A DNA stretch of 64,000 bases from Dyadobacter alkalitolerans DSM 23607 (lineage in GTDB: Bacteria; Bacteroidota; Bacteroidia; Cytophagales; Spirosomataceae): assembly GCF_000428845.1 (NCBI RefSeq), contig NZ_AUAS01000006.1, positions 1 through 64,000 of the forward strand. The letters run 5' to 3'. Both the position numbers and the translations under genes were made by a program. This document shows, piece after piece, positions 1 through 7,979 of the stretch. The number at the start of each line of letters is the position of its first letter. Position 1 is the first letter of the stretch. The notes beneath the pieces were generated by a model that was not told the origin of the DNA, made no database searches, and saw only the letters and a program-made list of their open reading frames with translations.

Positions 1-78
1 GGACTCGGCAATATGACGCCTTTTGAATGGAAAGACTTGCTGCTGAAAAAGGAAATACAACAACAAATGGCTGTCTGA
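1..78 (+). CDS. IS3-like transposase, C-terminal fragment
   Basis: An open frame from base 1 ends at TGA 76-78 and encodes 25 residues including GLGNMTPFEW. A short Gly-x-x-Thr-Pro-x-Glu segment like this is the usual end of an rve/DDE integrase-core transposase of the IS3 type, where it follows the last catalytic Glu. Everything upstream is outside the window. The stop codon lies inside a likely terminal inverted repeat (72-91), as is common for IS3-type elements. The family call rests on this tail and the end sequence only; another rve transposase is possible. Confidence 0.5.
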   Translation, partial: GLGNMTPFEWKDLLLKKEIQQQMAV

Positions 79-91
79 AAAACGGGGTACA
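72..91. mobile_element. Likely right terminal inverted repeat of an IS3-like element
   Basis: Read on the minus strand this 20-mer starts TGTACCCCGTTTTTCAG, so the element ends in CA, as IS3-family ends do. The interrupted DUF4062 reading frame resumes directly after base 91, which fixes the junction. The left end is outside the window, so neither the repeat pairing nor a target duplication can be confirmed. Confidence 0.5.
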
Positions 92-504
92 TACAAGCAG
101 ATATTTTCATATTAATAATTGGAGGCCGCTATAGATCTCTTGTTGATTCTGGAAAGTCAATTACTAATACTGAATACATGCATGCACGAAATAGAGGAAT
201 TCCTGTTTACGTCTTTATACAAAGGTCAGTCATTGGAATGCTTGGTTTCTGGGAATCTAATCCTGATTCCGACTTTTCGAAATATGTTGATTCAACTCGT
301 GTGTTTGAATTTGTCAAAGAGGTAAGAGAAACTAATAGAAACTGGTGTTGGGAGTTTGATAGGGTCCAGGATGTTTATATTGTAGTTAAGTTACAGCTAA
401 CCCATTTATTTAAAAAGTGCCTTGATCTTCGAAAAAAACTCAGAAAATCTGCTCTACCAGACTTTTACATCAAGTTGTCTCCAACAGCAATTAATATTTG
501 TTGA
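92..504 (+). pseudogene. DUF4062 domain protein, 5' end lost to an IS insertion
   Basis: From base 94 one frame reads QADIFILIIGGRYRS, then SGKSITNTEY, ARNRGIPVYVFIQRSV and STRVFEFVKEVR, ending at TGA 502-504. This is the order of conserved blocks in DUF4062 proteins, which have a Rossmann/TIR-like fold and often sit in accessory or defence-like loci. The first strand and the start codon are missing because the IS end abuts the coding sequence. An in-frame ATG exists at 178, but a product from there would lack the core GGRYxS loop. About 137 residues remain. The typical Gly after GGRY is Arg here. Confidence 0.6.
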
Positions 505-1082
505 AAAAAGATGCCCTATTTGAAGCGCACTTTTTTATTCAGGTGCTAAAAGATGAGCTAGAAAAATATGAAGATTTGCGATTCGATTTCAAATATAAAA
601 TACTTACTAATAGTGTTCGTGCAATAAAACATAAGAATGAGCTTAGCGACTGGTTGCGGTTAAATGTAGCGTCTGTTACTAACCAGATTCTATCGTTGAA
701 CAAGTTATTTAACCAGGCTTACAAAGATTTTTATGGTTTGCCTGGCACACCTGCTGATATAAAGGGATTGTATTATGTTGCTTGCTCAATGGCAAAAGTC
801 TATAAAGAATTAGCATTGTGGTCAATTGATATTAGGTCAACAATGGTAGAGGAGAAATTTGTTCTTATCAGAGATACACTTGCTGACTTCCCAGAGAAAG
901 CATTGGACGAGATATGGATGTACCCAATTGATTCTATTTATAAGATTGAACAGGCTGTGAGGCTTTATCATAGCGGGCAAACTGAGCAGCCACCTATTGA
1001 ATCTACCCTAACCTTGACGATAGACGAAGAAAAATCAAATATTTTTCATTCAGAACTAACTTTGATCCAGAATGCTATATAG
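498..1082 (+). CDS. Hypothetical helical protein behind the DUF4062 remnant
   Basis: This 194-residue frame opens with TTG at 498 and overlaps the end of the DUF4062 remnant (TTGTTGA), which could mean translational coupling. The product is mostly helical with no signal peptide or membrane segment, and I recognise no motif. It may be the partner of the DUF4062 protein. Alternatively it may be that protein's own C-terminal part, displaced by a frameshift near 500, because no ATG is available near the start. The region is AT-rich compared with the genes after 2600, in line with accessory DNA. Confidence 0.5.
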   Translation: MLKKDALFEAHFFIQVLKDELEKYEDLRFDFKYKILTNSVRAIKHKNELSDWLRLNVASVTNQILSLNKLFNQAYKDFYGLPGTPADIKGLYYVACSMAKVYKELALWSIDIRSTMVEEKFVLIRDTLADFPEKALDEIWMYPIDSIYKIEQAVRLYHSGQTEQPPIESTLTLTIDEEKSNIFHSELTLIQNAI

Positions 1083-1160
1083 CAACTTGTCGAATCAGTA
1101 TGTGAAACCGCCGTTAGTTGGTTGACTAAAATTTTGCCAAGAGACTGCTTAATTGACTTT

Positions 1161-1502
1161 TCATTCAAGCAACCATTCAATCTCCACCCGCAAAACCGGC
1201 AAGTGTCTCACCACAATCCCCCAAATAACATCATCAGACACCGAATCATAACCATGAATAATCCGATTGCGGCTGTCGACGAGTATACGAGAATTGGTTA
1301 TTTGAATAGTGGCATCTTTCTTGATGATCCGGTTCATAGCTTCATCAATAATTTCAATGTTTCTTTCGACGGCGCGTTTGGTGCGTAGGTCGGCTTGGTA
1401 ATTTGCAAATAGCATTGGCCGATCTGCGAAGAAGCTTTCGATTTCTGCGATTGCGCTGAGGATGTCGTAGAGCCAGGATTTGATCTCAATGTCCATACAC
1501 AA
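1161..1502 (-). CDS. HepT-like (DUF86) toxin, predicted RNase
   Basis: A 113-residue all-helical HEPN protein. The catalytic motif RX4HXY is present as RNRIIHGY (R78, H83, Y85). HepT toxins act as HEPN ribonucleases, or are silenced when their MntA partner adds AMP to the motif Tyr. The gene overlaps the upstream mntA-like gene by 17 nt on the same strand, so the two are translated together. A second ATG at residue 3 (position 1496) is an equally good start. Confidence 0.85.
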   Translation of the reverse strand: MCMDIEIKSWLYDILSAIAEIESFFADRPMLFANYQADLRTKRAVERNIEIIDEAMNRIIKKDATIQITNSRILVDSRNRIIHGYDSVSDDVIWGIVVRHLPVLRVEIEWLLE

Positions 1503-1971
1503 GCTGCTTCTTTTGATTTACGTTTTGCAGAAAATAGGGATTTTTGATCGCCTTTTCTTCAAGCAGGTCAACTTGACGTTGAAAAATATCTTGTAAGGAA
1601 AATTTGAAATCAAAGTAATTGTCCGCGTACTCTTCGACATCCATAGGAGTAAAGTCAACGATCAGATCAATGTCGCTTTTGCTGTCGAAGTGATCAGTAA
1701 GAACAGAACCGAATGCATATAAGCTTCTAACCTTGTATGCTTTACAAAGTTTTACAATAGCTTCTTTATATGTTTCCAAGATGTTCATTTCATTGTCATT
1801 TCTTTTCAATGTATGAAAATCCTCCGGCATAATCTTCACAATTTTGTCGCCTCTCATTACGACTAAGGGAGAATTTTTCTGTCTTTTAAATTCAAGAACA
1901 CTTTCAAAGGTCTTTTTCATTCCCAGACGTATCTTCTGCTCTAAATCCTGAAACTTTTCCTCTTCCGTCAT
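1486..1971 (-). CDS. MntA-like minimal nucleotidyltransferase antitoxin with N-terminal extension
   Basis: The product has 161 residues. The nucleotidyltransferase signature GSX10DXD is exact: G88 S89, then D100 and D102, with a possible third metal ligand at D135. MntA proteins neutralise HepT by adding AMP to it. About 65 residues precede the catalytic domain, including KNSPLVVMRGDKIVKIMPE; most MntA proteins lack this, so it looks like an added small domain. The start overlaps the end of the Xre gene by 4 nt (ATGA), and its 3' end overlaps hepT by 17 nt. Confidence 0.85.
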   Translation of the reverse strand: MTEEEKFQDLEQKIRLGMKKTFESVLEFKRQKNSPLVVMRGDKIVKIMPEDFHTLKRNDNEMNILETYKEAIVKLCKAYKVRSLYAFGSVLTDHFDSKSDIDLIVDFTPMDVEEYADNYFDFKFSLQDIFQRQVDLLEEKAIKNPYFLQNVNQKKQLVYGH

Positions 1972-2414
1972 AGCGATTCTGAATTTGATTTCCCCCCAAT
2001 CAACCGCTCCAACCTCCCCATCATCTCATCCTTCTCCTTCAACATCCGCTCATACAAAGCAATCTTCTCCTCATGAAGTTGAATGAGTTTTTCCATTGGA
2101 TTAATGTTGAAGGTGCCATTCGAATTGCCAATGTAAGCGTCGTTCTCAACATTAAATGTATTCGCAATTATATTCACAGCCTGCTCCTCATCATAATTTC
2201 TGATCGCCTCGACGGGCATCTTTAATATTGCAGAAACCTGCTCTAAAATGTCAGAATCGATCCTTTCTTTTTGTTCAAGTAAGGAAACCTTTTGCTGGTT
2301 CCAATCGCTGCCGAGCTCCATGGCGAGGACGTCTTGTTTCATTCCGAGCATTTCGCGGAAGCGTTTAAGGTTGCGGCCTTCGTGGATTTTGGGGTTGGGT
2401 GTAGCATGTGTCAT
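1968..2414 (-). CDS. Xre-family HTH regulator of the MntA/HepT operon
   Basis: A 148-residue protein. Residues about 12-66 form a helix-turn-helix of the Xre/Cro type (RFREMLGMKQDVLAMELG). Residues about 105-140 form a charged amphipathic helix, probably a coiled coil for oligomerisation. It is the first gene of a tightly overlapping operon Xre-mntA-hepT (4-nt overlap), so autoregulation of the toxin-antitoxin operon is likely. No clear operator was found in 2415-2603. Confidence 0.75.
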   Translation of the reverse strand: MTHATPNPKIHEGRNLKRFREMLGMKQDVLAMELGSDWNQQKVSLLEQKERIDSDILEQVSAILKMPVEAIRNYDEEQAVNIIANTFNVENDAYIGNSNGTFNINPMEKLIQLHEEKIALYERMLKEKDEMMGRLERLIGGKSNSESL

Positions 2415-2603
2415 CGGGAAGGCGGTTGGTTAAAAAGGCAATTTAGATAAATCTATCGGGAAGTTTCCGAGTATTTTACAAGCATTTCAGCGTACGATAC
2501 GGGCTGGATGCGTGACATTAAGTTAGCCGGAATGCCGTGATTTGCCATAACACAAACAGGAAGCCGCAAAGCACGGCGCTCATCACACATTAAAAACATA
2601 AAA

Positions 2604-2849
2604 ATGGAATTAAAAACGCACACTAGCGAGTCGCCCGACGCAAAATGGATCGCCTATGGAAAGGCCGTAAGCGACCTACTCAGCAGCAGCACCGCCGAAA
2701 GCTGGAACCGCGAACTTTGGACCATGTTCAGCGGCTTCATGCTCGCCCAAAACGAAATGGGCCGGTCGGAGAATTTGAGTGATACATACTTTTCGTTTAA
2801 GGAGATGTTGGAGTTTTTTGAGAAAGTGGAGAGGATTAGGACAGGGTGA
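2604..2849 (+). CDS. Small hypothetical protein
   Basis: An 81-residue cytosolic-looking protein with several Trp and acidic residues (SWNRELWTMFSGFMLAQ). It starts at ATG 2604 after the A-rich stretch AAAAACATAAAA. No family is recognised. The base composition resembles the core genes downstream rather than the AT-rich 1-1100 region. The 189 bases between it and the Xre gene show no further gene. Confidence 0.55.
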   Translation: MELKTHTSESPDAKWIAYGKAVSDLLSSSTAESWNRELWTMFSGFMLAQNEMGRSENLSDTYFSFKEMLEFFEKVERIRTG

Positions 2850-2937
2850 ATAATTTTTCTTTGTAAAAAATGAAATTTAAGTAACTTGTTGGTTAGTAAT
2901 GAGTAACGTATCGCTATCACTACACCAAATACATGTT

Positions 2938-3603
2938 ATGAGAATTGCAATTTTACTTATAGGGTCGATTCTGACTTATTTTCCGGCACTTGCCCAAACA
3001 CAAGTTCCACGCTAGGAATGTGGTATTCAAGCCGAGTATGGACAGGATTATTATCATAAAGAAGCTACACCTATGGGCTCTTACGAGGGTTCGAACATTG
3101 ATTTTTCTTCAAGTCGCTCTTGGGGTGCGGGGTTTTATTTTGAGCGATCTTTGAATCCACGGTGGTCTGTGCTAGGCCAAGTGGGTTATGCGCAAAAGAA
3201 GGTGCATCAGCAGCTTTTTCATGAGTACAATCAAACTGCATCGCACCATTTTTTACGCGAAGTGCATCATAGGAGTGCCGTTGACGCGGGTTTCCGACTG
3301 TATCCAAATCCCCATTCCAAGATCCGCTTATTTGTGGATGGGAAGCTGGGTGCAAATGTTTTTATGTCTGTTGTCCAGCATGAACGCTCCCTCGGCAGAA
3401 TCGTTCGCGGCAATGTCTTCGGCTTCCAACGCGTGGCCCCCGTCGCATCCGCCTCATTAGGAATCAAATGCTCACGCCTAACCATCTCCGCAGAATATCG
3501 GGACGATTTGACGGTTTCAAAACGGATTGGTGGAATGAGTGAGGTTTCGGGGAAGGGCGTTTTTGGGAAGGTTGGGTTTGCTTTGTTTAGGGGTGGAATG
3601 TAG
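2938..3603 (+). pseudogene. Beta-barrel-like outer-membrane protein with an in-frame TAG
   Basis: ATG 2938 begins a signal peptide (MRIAILLIGSILTYFPALAQ) that runs in frame into TAG at 3013-3015, then continues open to TAG 3601-3603. The next gene (3722-4384) is a paralog: KSIRLFVDGKLGAN here matches KIRLFVDGKVGAN there, and the stop falls exactly where the paralog has Trp (PR-stop-ECGIQ against ARWELGFQ). A single TGG to TAG change explains it. The rest of the frame is intact, so the mutation is recent, or it is a sequencing error. Downstream of the stop, ATG 3073 could still start translation but without a signal peptide. Confidence 0.75.
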
Positions 3604-3721
3604 TGATAAACCATTCGTTCATTCACTTGCGCCGGAAGGAAAGTCTGGATGCCTTTATTCGGGAAATAGGATTACATAGCATAAGCTGTTCGATCCTAAT
3701 CAATCCAATCCCTCGAATGTT

Positions 3722-4384
3722 ATGAAATCGATAGCCTTTGTTTTCCTTTTAACCATTTGCACTTCACTACACGCTTGGGCACAAGCTCGTTGGGAATTAG
3801 GCTTTCAATTAGAACACGGAAGAGATTGGTACAATCGGAAATATTACTACCTGGGAGAACTTCCTGGCGGCTACATTCAAAACTTCCCGACGTATTACTC
3901 ACGAGGTGCCGGTATTTATGCAGAACGTGTGATCAGTCCAAGACTATCTGCTTTGACACAAATCAGCTACCAACAGAAGAAAATGTACGTGGATATGCTT
4001 GCTGAAGCTAGTAGAACACATGGAAGCTGGATTACCAAAGAAATGCATCACCGCGGAGCAATTGACGCCGGAATTCGATGGTATGTCAATCCAAAATCAA
4101 AAATAAGGCTCTTCGTAGACGGAAAGGTAGGAGCAAATATGTTCATCGCCGCGGTGCAAAAGGAAGCAGGGCTTGGAAACATTGTAAACCACGACGCTTT
4201 CGGTTATGATCGAATCTCTCCTGTTGCAACCGGTTCAATAGGAACGAAATGGCAAAGGCTGAGTGTTTCGGTGGAATACAGGCAGGACTTGGCTGCCGCG
4301 AAACGAGAAAGGACTGGGACGGGGATAATGGGTAGGGGCGTTGTTGGAAAGGTGGCTTTTGTGTTGTTTCGGGCTGGGAATTAG
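3722..4384 (+). CDS. Predicted outer-membrane beta-barrel protein
   Basis: A 220-residue protein with a signal peptide (MKSIAFVFLLTICTSLHAWAQ) followed by alternating strands rich in Tyr, Arg and Gly, and a C-terminal strand ending GKVAFVLFRAGN. This is the look of a small outer-membrane barrel, but no named family is recognised. It is the intact member of a tandem pair with the interrupted gene at 2938-3603. The 117 bases between the two hold no gene. Confidence 0.6.
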   Translation: MKSIAFVFLLTICTSLHAWAQARWELGFQLEHGRDWYNRKYYYLGELPGGYIQNFPTYYSRGAGIYAERVISPRLSALTQISYQQKKMYVDMLAEASRTHGSWITKEMHHRGAIDAGIRWYVNPKSKIRLFVDGKVGANMFIAAVQKEAGLGNIVNHDAFGYDRISPVATGSIGTKWQRLSVSVEYRQDLAAAKRERTGTGIMGRGVVGKVAFVLFRAGN

Positions 4385-4422
4385 TAGCTACCTACTTCCG
4401 AAAGAAAACTAGCAAATCGTAA

Positions 4423-4506
4423 CTAACCCTGTCAGCCTGAGCGGAGTCGAAGGCACGCTACTCCTTGGTAACGTGCCTTCGACTTCGCTCAGGCTGACAG
4501 GGTTAG
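4423..4506. repeat. Long inverted repeat (35-bp arms)
   Basis: Arms 4423-4457 and 4472-4506 match at 34 of 35 positions around a 14-base loop. The core reads GCCTGAGCGGAGTCGAAGG. It lies between convergent genes ending at 4384 and 4553 and could form a very stable hairpin on either strand. It has no T-run, so it is more likely a dispersed REP or MITE-like element than a simple terminator, though it may also stop transcription. Confidence 0.8.
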
Positions 4507-4552
4507 ATAACATTGTAGCTAGAATGCATTTGACAGTGTTTATTAGCATCTA

Positions 4553-5932
4553 TCACTTAGCCTCCTTCAAAGCAAGCGTCGTCAAATAATACTTCGCAAT
4601 CATATTGGGAACTTCCCACCTCGGCAGCTGCCCGGCTTTCAAATACTCCATATACTTATTAGCAACCTGTGCGAAATGCGCTTCGTGGCCATTATCATAT
4701 TTTGCAGGGATGGACAATTCCCAGCCGGCGGCGTTCTTTTTTAGCTCGATGCCGGGATATTTGCCTTGCACTTTTTTGAAGCTTTCGGCTACGGCGTTTT
4801 CGTAAGCTTTTCCTTTGTCAACGGTCTCAATGTAAAGCACAGGCTTGTATTTCTGGTCTTTGCCCTGGCGGACGATGAGGTTGGCTTTGGAGCCTTTCAT
4901 GATGGAGTAATGCGTGTCGCCGGTGCCTTCGGGGGCTTGGAAATTCCAGAGTACTGATACTTTGGCGTGCACACCTTTCAATGTATAATTCATTGCGCCA
5001 TTGGCGTAAACGCTTAGTGTTGTGTCTTTTACGTCTTTGCTCAGGAAGTCGGGGAAGCTATCGCTTTTGGTTACGAGCTTGAATTGTGACTTGGTAAGTT
5101 TCGTCGCGGTGCGTTTTGCGGAAAGAAGTTTAATGTCTTTTTTGTAGTCCAATTCGGTGTTTGGGAAACAGCTCCACTGAACCAAGTCAACTAAATGTGT
5201 GGTAACGTCTACCATTCCTTCGCCTTGTTGTTTTACATCAAAAAACCAGGTTGGGCGAACGAGTGGTTCGCCGGAAATGTATTTGAAAAAATGGTGTACA
5301 CTTTCTTTGGCAACGGCTGGATTTTCAGCTGTTCCTTTTTGCAATTCTCCGAATATATCCGGCATGTTGGCCAGCTCGCGCTGCAATGCATTGGTGATCT
5401 CGTAACGCTCGGTCATGATGTCGTAAAGGAGCACTTTGTTTTTCTCAGCGCTTGCGAATGCTTCTTTTAATTTTTCGAAACCCGCCGCATCAATCGCCAT
5501 CGGTTTGTCGGCAAGCACATTCAGGCCGGCGTCCACGGATTGCTTGATGTAATCGGTCTTCTTTTGGTTATTTCCAGCCAGTATGACCACATTTCCTTTC
5601 TTTTCCGAAAGCATTTTTTCAAGAAAATCAGGACCCGTGTACACTTCCTCTTTCCAGCGTGTCGGGTCTTTGGGACTTGCATTGTATTTCTCCACTTTGT
5701 CCAGATACGCCTTCACATCGGGGCCTTCGGACGCATACACATGCACGACCGAATCTACATCCGGATACATGGATTTCTGAACCAACGCAGCATGGAAATG
5801 CCCCGGCTCAACCACAATAAGGCTCAATGGTTTTTTGGTTGTCTCGTCTTTGGCTTCTTCTTTTTTCGTGTCACATCCCTGATTTAATGCCATAGCGCTC
5901 ATGAAAGCGATCGTCAAGAGTTGTTTTCTCAT
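4553..5932 (-). CDS. Gfo/Idh/MocA-type oxidoreductase, predicted lipoprotein
   Basis: The 459 residues begin with a lipoprotein-like signal ending at C20 (ALNQGC), followed by a Lys/Glu-rich linker. A Rossmann-like NAD(P)-binding domain follows (about 35-180), with the family's Lys in ADKPMAID (K143). The rest resembles the putative oxidoreductase C-terminal domain found with this fold. The lipobox is loose (Q18 G19 before Cys) but acceptable for Bacteroidota. The gene lies 45 bases after nagB on the same strand and is probably the last gene of the amino-sugar locus. The substrate is unknown. Export of an NAD-dependent enzyme implies tightly bound cofactor. Confidence 0.75.
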   Translation of the reverse strand: MRKQLLTIAFMSAMALNQGCDTKKEEAKDETTKKPLSLIVVEPGHFHAALVQKSMYPDVDSVVHVYASEGPDVKAYLDKVEKYNASPKDPTRWKEEVYTGPDFLEKMLSEKKGNVVILAGNNQKKTDYIKQSVDAGLNVLADKPMAIDAAGFEKLKEAFASAEKNKVLLYDIMTERYEITNALQRELANMPDIFGELQKGTAENPAVAKESVHHFFKYISGEPLVRPTWFFDVKQQGEGMVDVTTHLVDLVQWSCFPNTELDYKKDIKLLSAKRTATKLTKSQFKLVTKSDSFPDFLSKDVKDTTLSVYANGAMNYTLKGVHAKVSVLWNFQAPEGTGDTHYSIMKGSKANLIVRQGKDQKYKPVLYIETVDKGKAYENAVAESFKKVQGKYPGIELKKNAAGWELSIPAKYDNGHEAHFAQVANKYMEYLKAGQLPRWEVPNMIAKYYLTTLALKEAK

Positions 5933-5977
5933 GTTGGTGGATTGAGGTAATAATGCAAGATAGGCCCAAAAAAGATG

Positions 5978-6754
5978 TTACGCCTGACTGTAAGACGAAA
6001 TTTCTTTCAGCTTCCCTGAACTCGCCTTATCAATAAATAGAACGGCATGCGGATGCTTGCGGAGGATCGTAGACGGATATTCTTCCTGAATTTCTTCGGC
6101 AACGGTATGGTAAATGGCCTGCGCTTTTTTCTCGCCCGGAACCATCGCAAAAGCCCATTTCGCCTTCATTAATGTTGGAATAGTGAGCGTCAATGCCATT
6201 TGCGGCACTTCGTCGAATGTATCAAAACACGCATCATTCACTTGCTGCTGACGACAAGCCTGGTCCAGATCTACCTGTTTTACAATCAGCGGATCATCAA
6301 AAAATGCCACATGAGGATCATTAAAGGCCAAATGTCCATTTTCTCCAATGCCCAGACAAACAATGTCAATCGGATTCTCTTCCAATAGCAGCGCATAACG
6401 GTTGCACTCGGCTTCTATATTTTCAGCATTGCCATTCAGATAGTTAACCGATTTCAACGGCACAAAATTAAACAATTTGACTTTCAGGAAATTTCCGAAA
6501 TTCTGGGGAGCATTGTCCGGCAGGCCCACATATTCGTCCATGTGAAAAGCATTAATTTTCTCCCAAGTAACGCCCTTTTCTTCTTTCAATGCTGCCAAAA
6601 ACTCATTCTGGGATGGGGCAGAGGCGAAAATTATATTGACCGAATCTTTGGTTTGTTGCAATTCACGGATTTTATCAGCCACTATTTTGGCCGCATTGAG
6701 TCCCATTTCCTGTCTGGTGTCGAAAATTTTTATTTCCAAATCGTCAACCTTCAT
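5978..6754 (-). CDS. nagB: Glucosamine-6-phosphate deaminase family protein
   Basis: A 258-residue cytosolic enzyme expected to convert glucosamine 6-phosphate to fructose 6-phosphate and ammonia. HMDEYVGLP carries D73 (E. coli D72), and GIGENGHLAFNDP carries H141 (E. coli H143). Compared with E. coli, the catalytic D141 is N139 and E148 is D146, so this is a divergent subfamily. The neighbours nagA (12 bases upstream) and an FHS transporter support the deaminase role. A related sugar-phosphate isomerase activity cannot be excluded. Confidence 0.8.
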   Translation of the reverse strand: MKVDDLEIKIFDTRQEMGLNAAKIVADKIRELQQTKDSVNIIFASAPSQNEFLAALKEEKGVTWEKINAFHMDEYVGLPDNAPQNFGNFLKVKLFNFVPLKSVNYLNGNAENIEAECNRYALLLEENPIDIVCLGIGENGHLAFNDPHVAFFDDPLIVKQVDLDQACRQQQVNDACFDTFDEVPQMALTLTIPTLMKAKWAFAMVPGEKKAQAIYHTVAEEIQEEYPSTILRKHPHAVLFIDKASSGKLKEISSYSQA

Positions 6755-6766
6755 AATCTGTGTTCG

Positions 6767-7948
6767 TTAAAATTGCTTGTTGTATATAACCCTGCCTCTT
6801 ACTATTGTCTTTTGGATGTTGATATCACTGTCGAAAATCACGATATCCGCATCCTTGCCAGCCACCAATGTGCCTTTTTTGTGATCCACGCCCATAATTC
6901 GTGCAGGCGTGGCCGTCATCATCCGCACCGAATCAAGGAGCGAAACATCTGCCATTTGCACCATGTTTCTAACCAGTCGGTCCGTCGTGGATACGCTTCC
7001 TGCGAACGAGGTGCGGTCGGGTAATTTGGCGACGCCGTCTTCAACGATCACTTTCAGGCCGTTTTTCAGGGAACCTAATGTGCTTTCGCCCTCAGGCATT
7101 CCGGCGGCGCGCATGGCGTCGGTGATCAGTGCAATGCGGTCGGGGCCTTTTATTTTGTATATCAATTTCAAAAGCGGTGCGGGCAAATGCACGCCGTCGG
7201 CAATGATCTCCACGTCCATATCAAGCAAAAAAGCGCTTTCAATGGTGCCCGCATAACGAAACGCATTCTTGCGTGTCACACCGGACATGGCTGAATATAA
7301 GTGCGTTGCTAACGTGTAACCGTTTTCATAAGCATCCAGCACTTCCTCATAAATAGCATCTGTATGCGCTACGGCTGCCAGAATGCCTTTTTGTTTTAGT
7401 CTTTTGCCAAAATCAATGGCTCCCGGAAGCTCCGGCGCAGCGCTCCACCGCGTGATCGACGAGGAGTAAGCCAGCACTTCTTCATATTCCTTCGGATCGG
7501 GATTGCGGATGTAACGCGGGTCCTGCGCACCGCGTTGGCTTAATGCGAAATATGGCCCTTCCAAATGCATTCCGAGGAATTGCGCGCCTTTCAAGTTCGT
7601 CGCATTGGCCTCTTCGTAATTGTCCAGCGTTTGCAGCAGATCCTCTTTTTCGCTGGTTAATGTCGTGGGAACCAGTGCTGTGGTTCCGTATTTGGCATGG
7701 GTTTCGGCAATGCGCAAAAAGGCATGCACGGTCCCGTCCATAAAATCATAACCGCCACCGCCGTGAATGTGAAGGTCAATAAAGCCCGGCGCAATGTAAT
7801 TTCCGCCCGCATCAATGATCTCCGCATCCGGAAAATCGACATTTCCTTCATGTATGCCCAGTAGCGCACCATCTTCAACCAGCAATGTTCCGTTCCGGAT
7901 GTAGCGGAACGGCGTGATGATGTGACCATTGGTTATTTTTAATCTCAT
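6767..7948 (-). CDS. nagA: N-acetylglucosamine-6-phosphate deacetylase
   Basis: A 393-residue amidohydrolase that removes acetate from GlcNAc 6-phosphate. The metal-site motifs are all visible: HIHGGGGYD (H60, H62), HLEGPY (E130), H195, H216 in HLYSAMSG, and the catalytic D277 in ITDAMRAAGMPEG. The length is normal for NagA. The gene sits between the transporter gene (31 bases upstream) and nagB (12 bases downstream) on one strand, consistent with an uptake-deacetylation-deamination operon. Confidence 0.92.
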   Translation of the reverse strand: MRLKITNGHIITPFRYIRNGTLLVEDGALLGIHEGNVDFPDAEIIDAGGNYIAPGFIDLHIHGGGGYDFMDGTVHAFLRIAETHAKYGTTALVPTTLTSEKEDLLQTLDNYEEANATNLKGAQFLGMHLEGPYFALSQRGAQDPRYIRNPDPKEYEEVLAYSSSITRWSAAPELPGAIDFGKRLKQKGILAAVAHTDAIYEEVLDAYENGYTLATHLYSAMSGVTRKNAFRYAGTIESAFLLDMDVEIIADGVHLPAPLLKLIYKIKGPDRIALITDAMRAAGMPEGESTLGSLKNGLKVIVEDGVAKLPDRTSFAGSVSTTDRLVRNMVQMADVSLLDSVRMMTATPARIMGVDHKKGTLVAGKDADIVIFDSDINIQKTIVRGRVIYNKQF

Positions 7949-7979
7949 ATACTCTGTTCTAACTTCTTAATTAGGGTTC

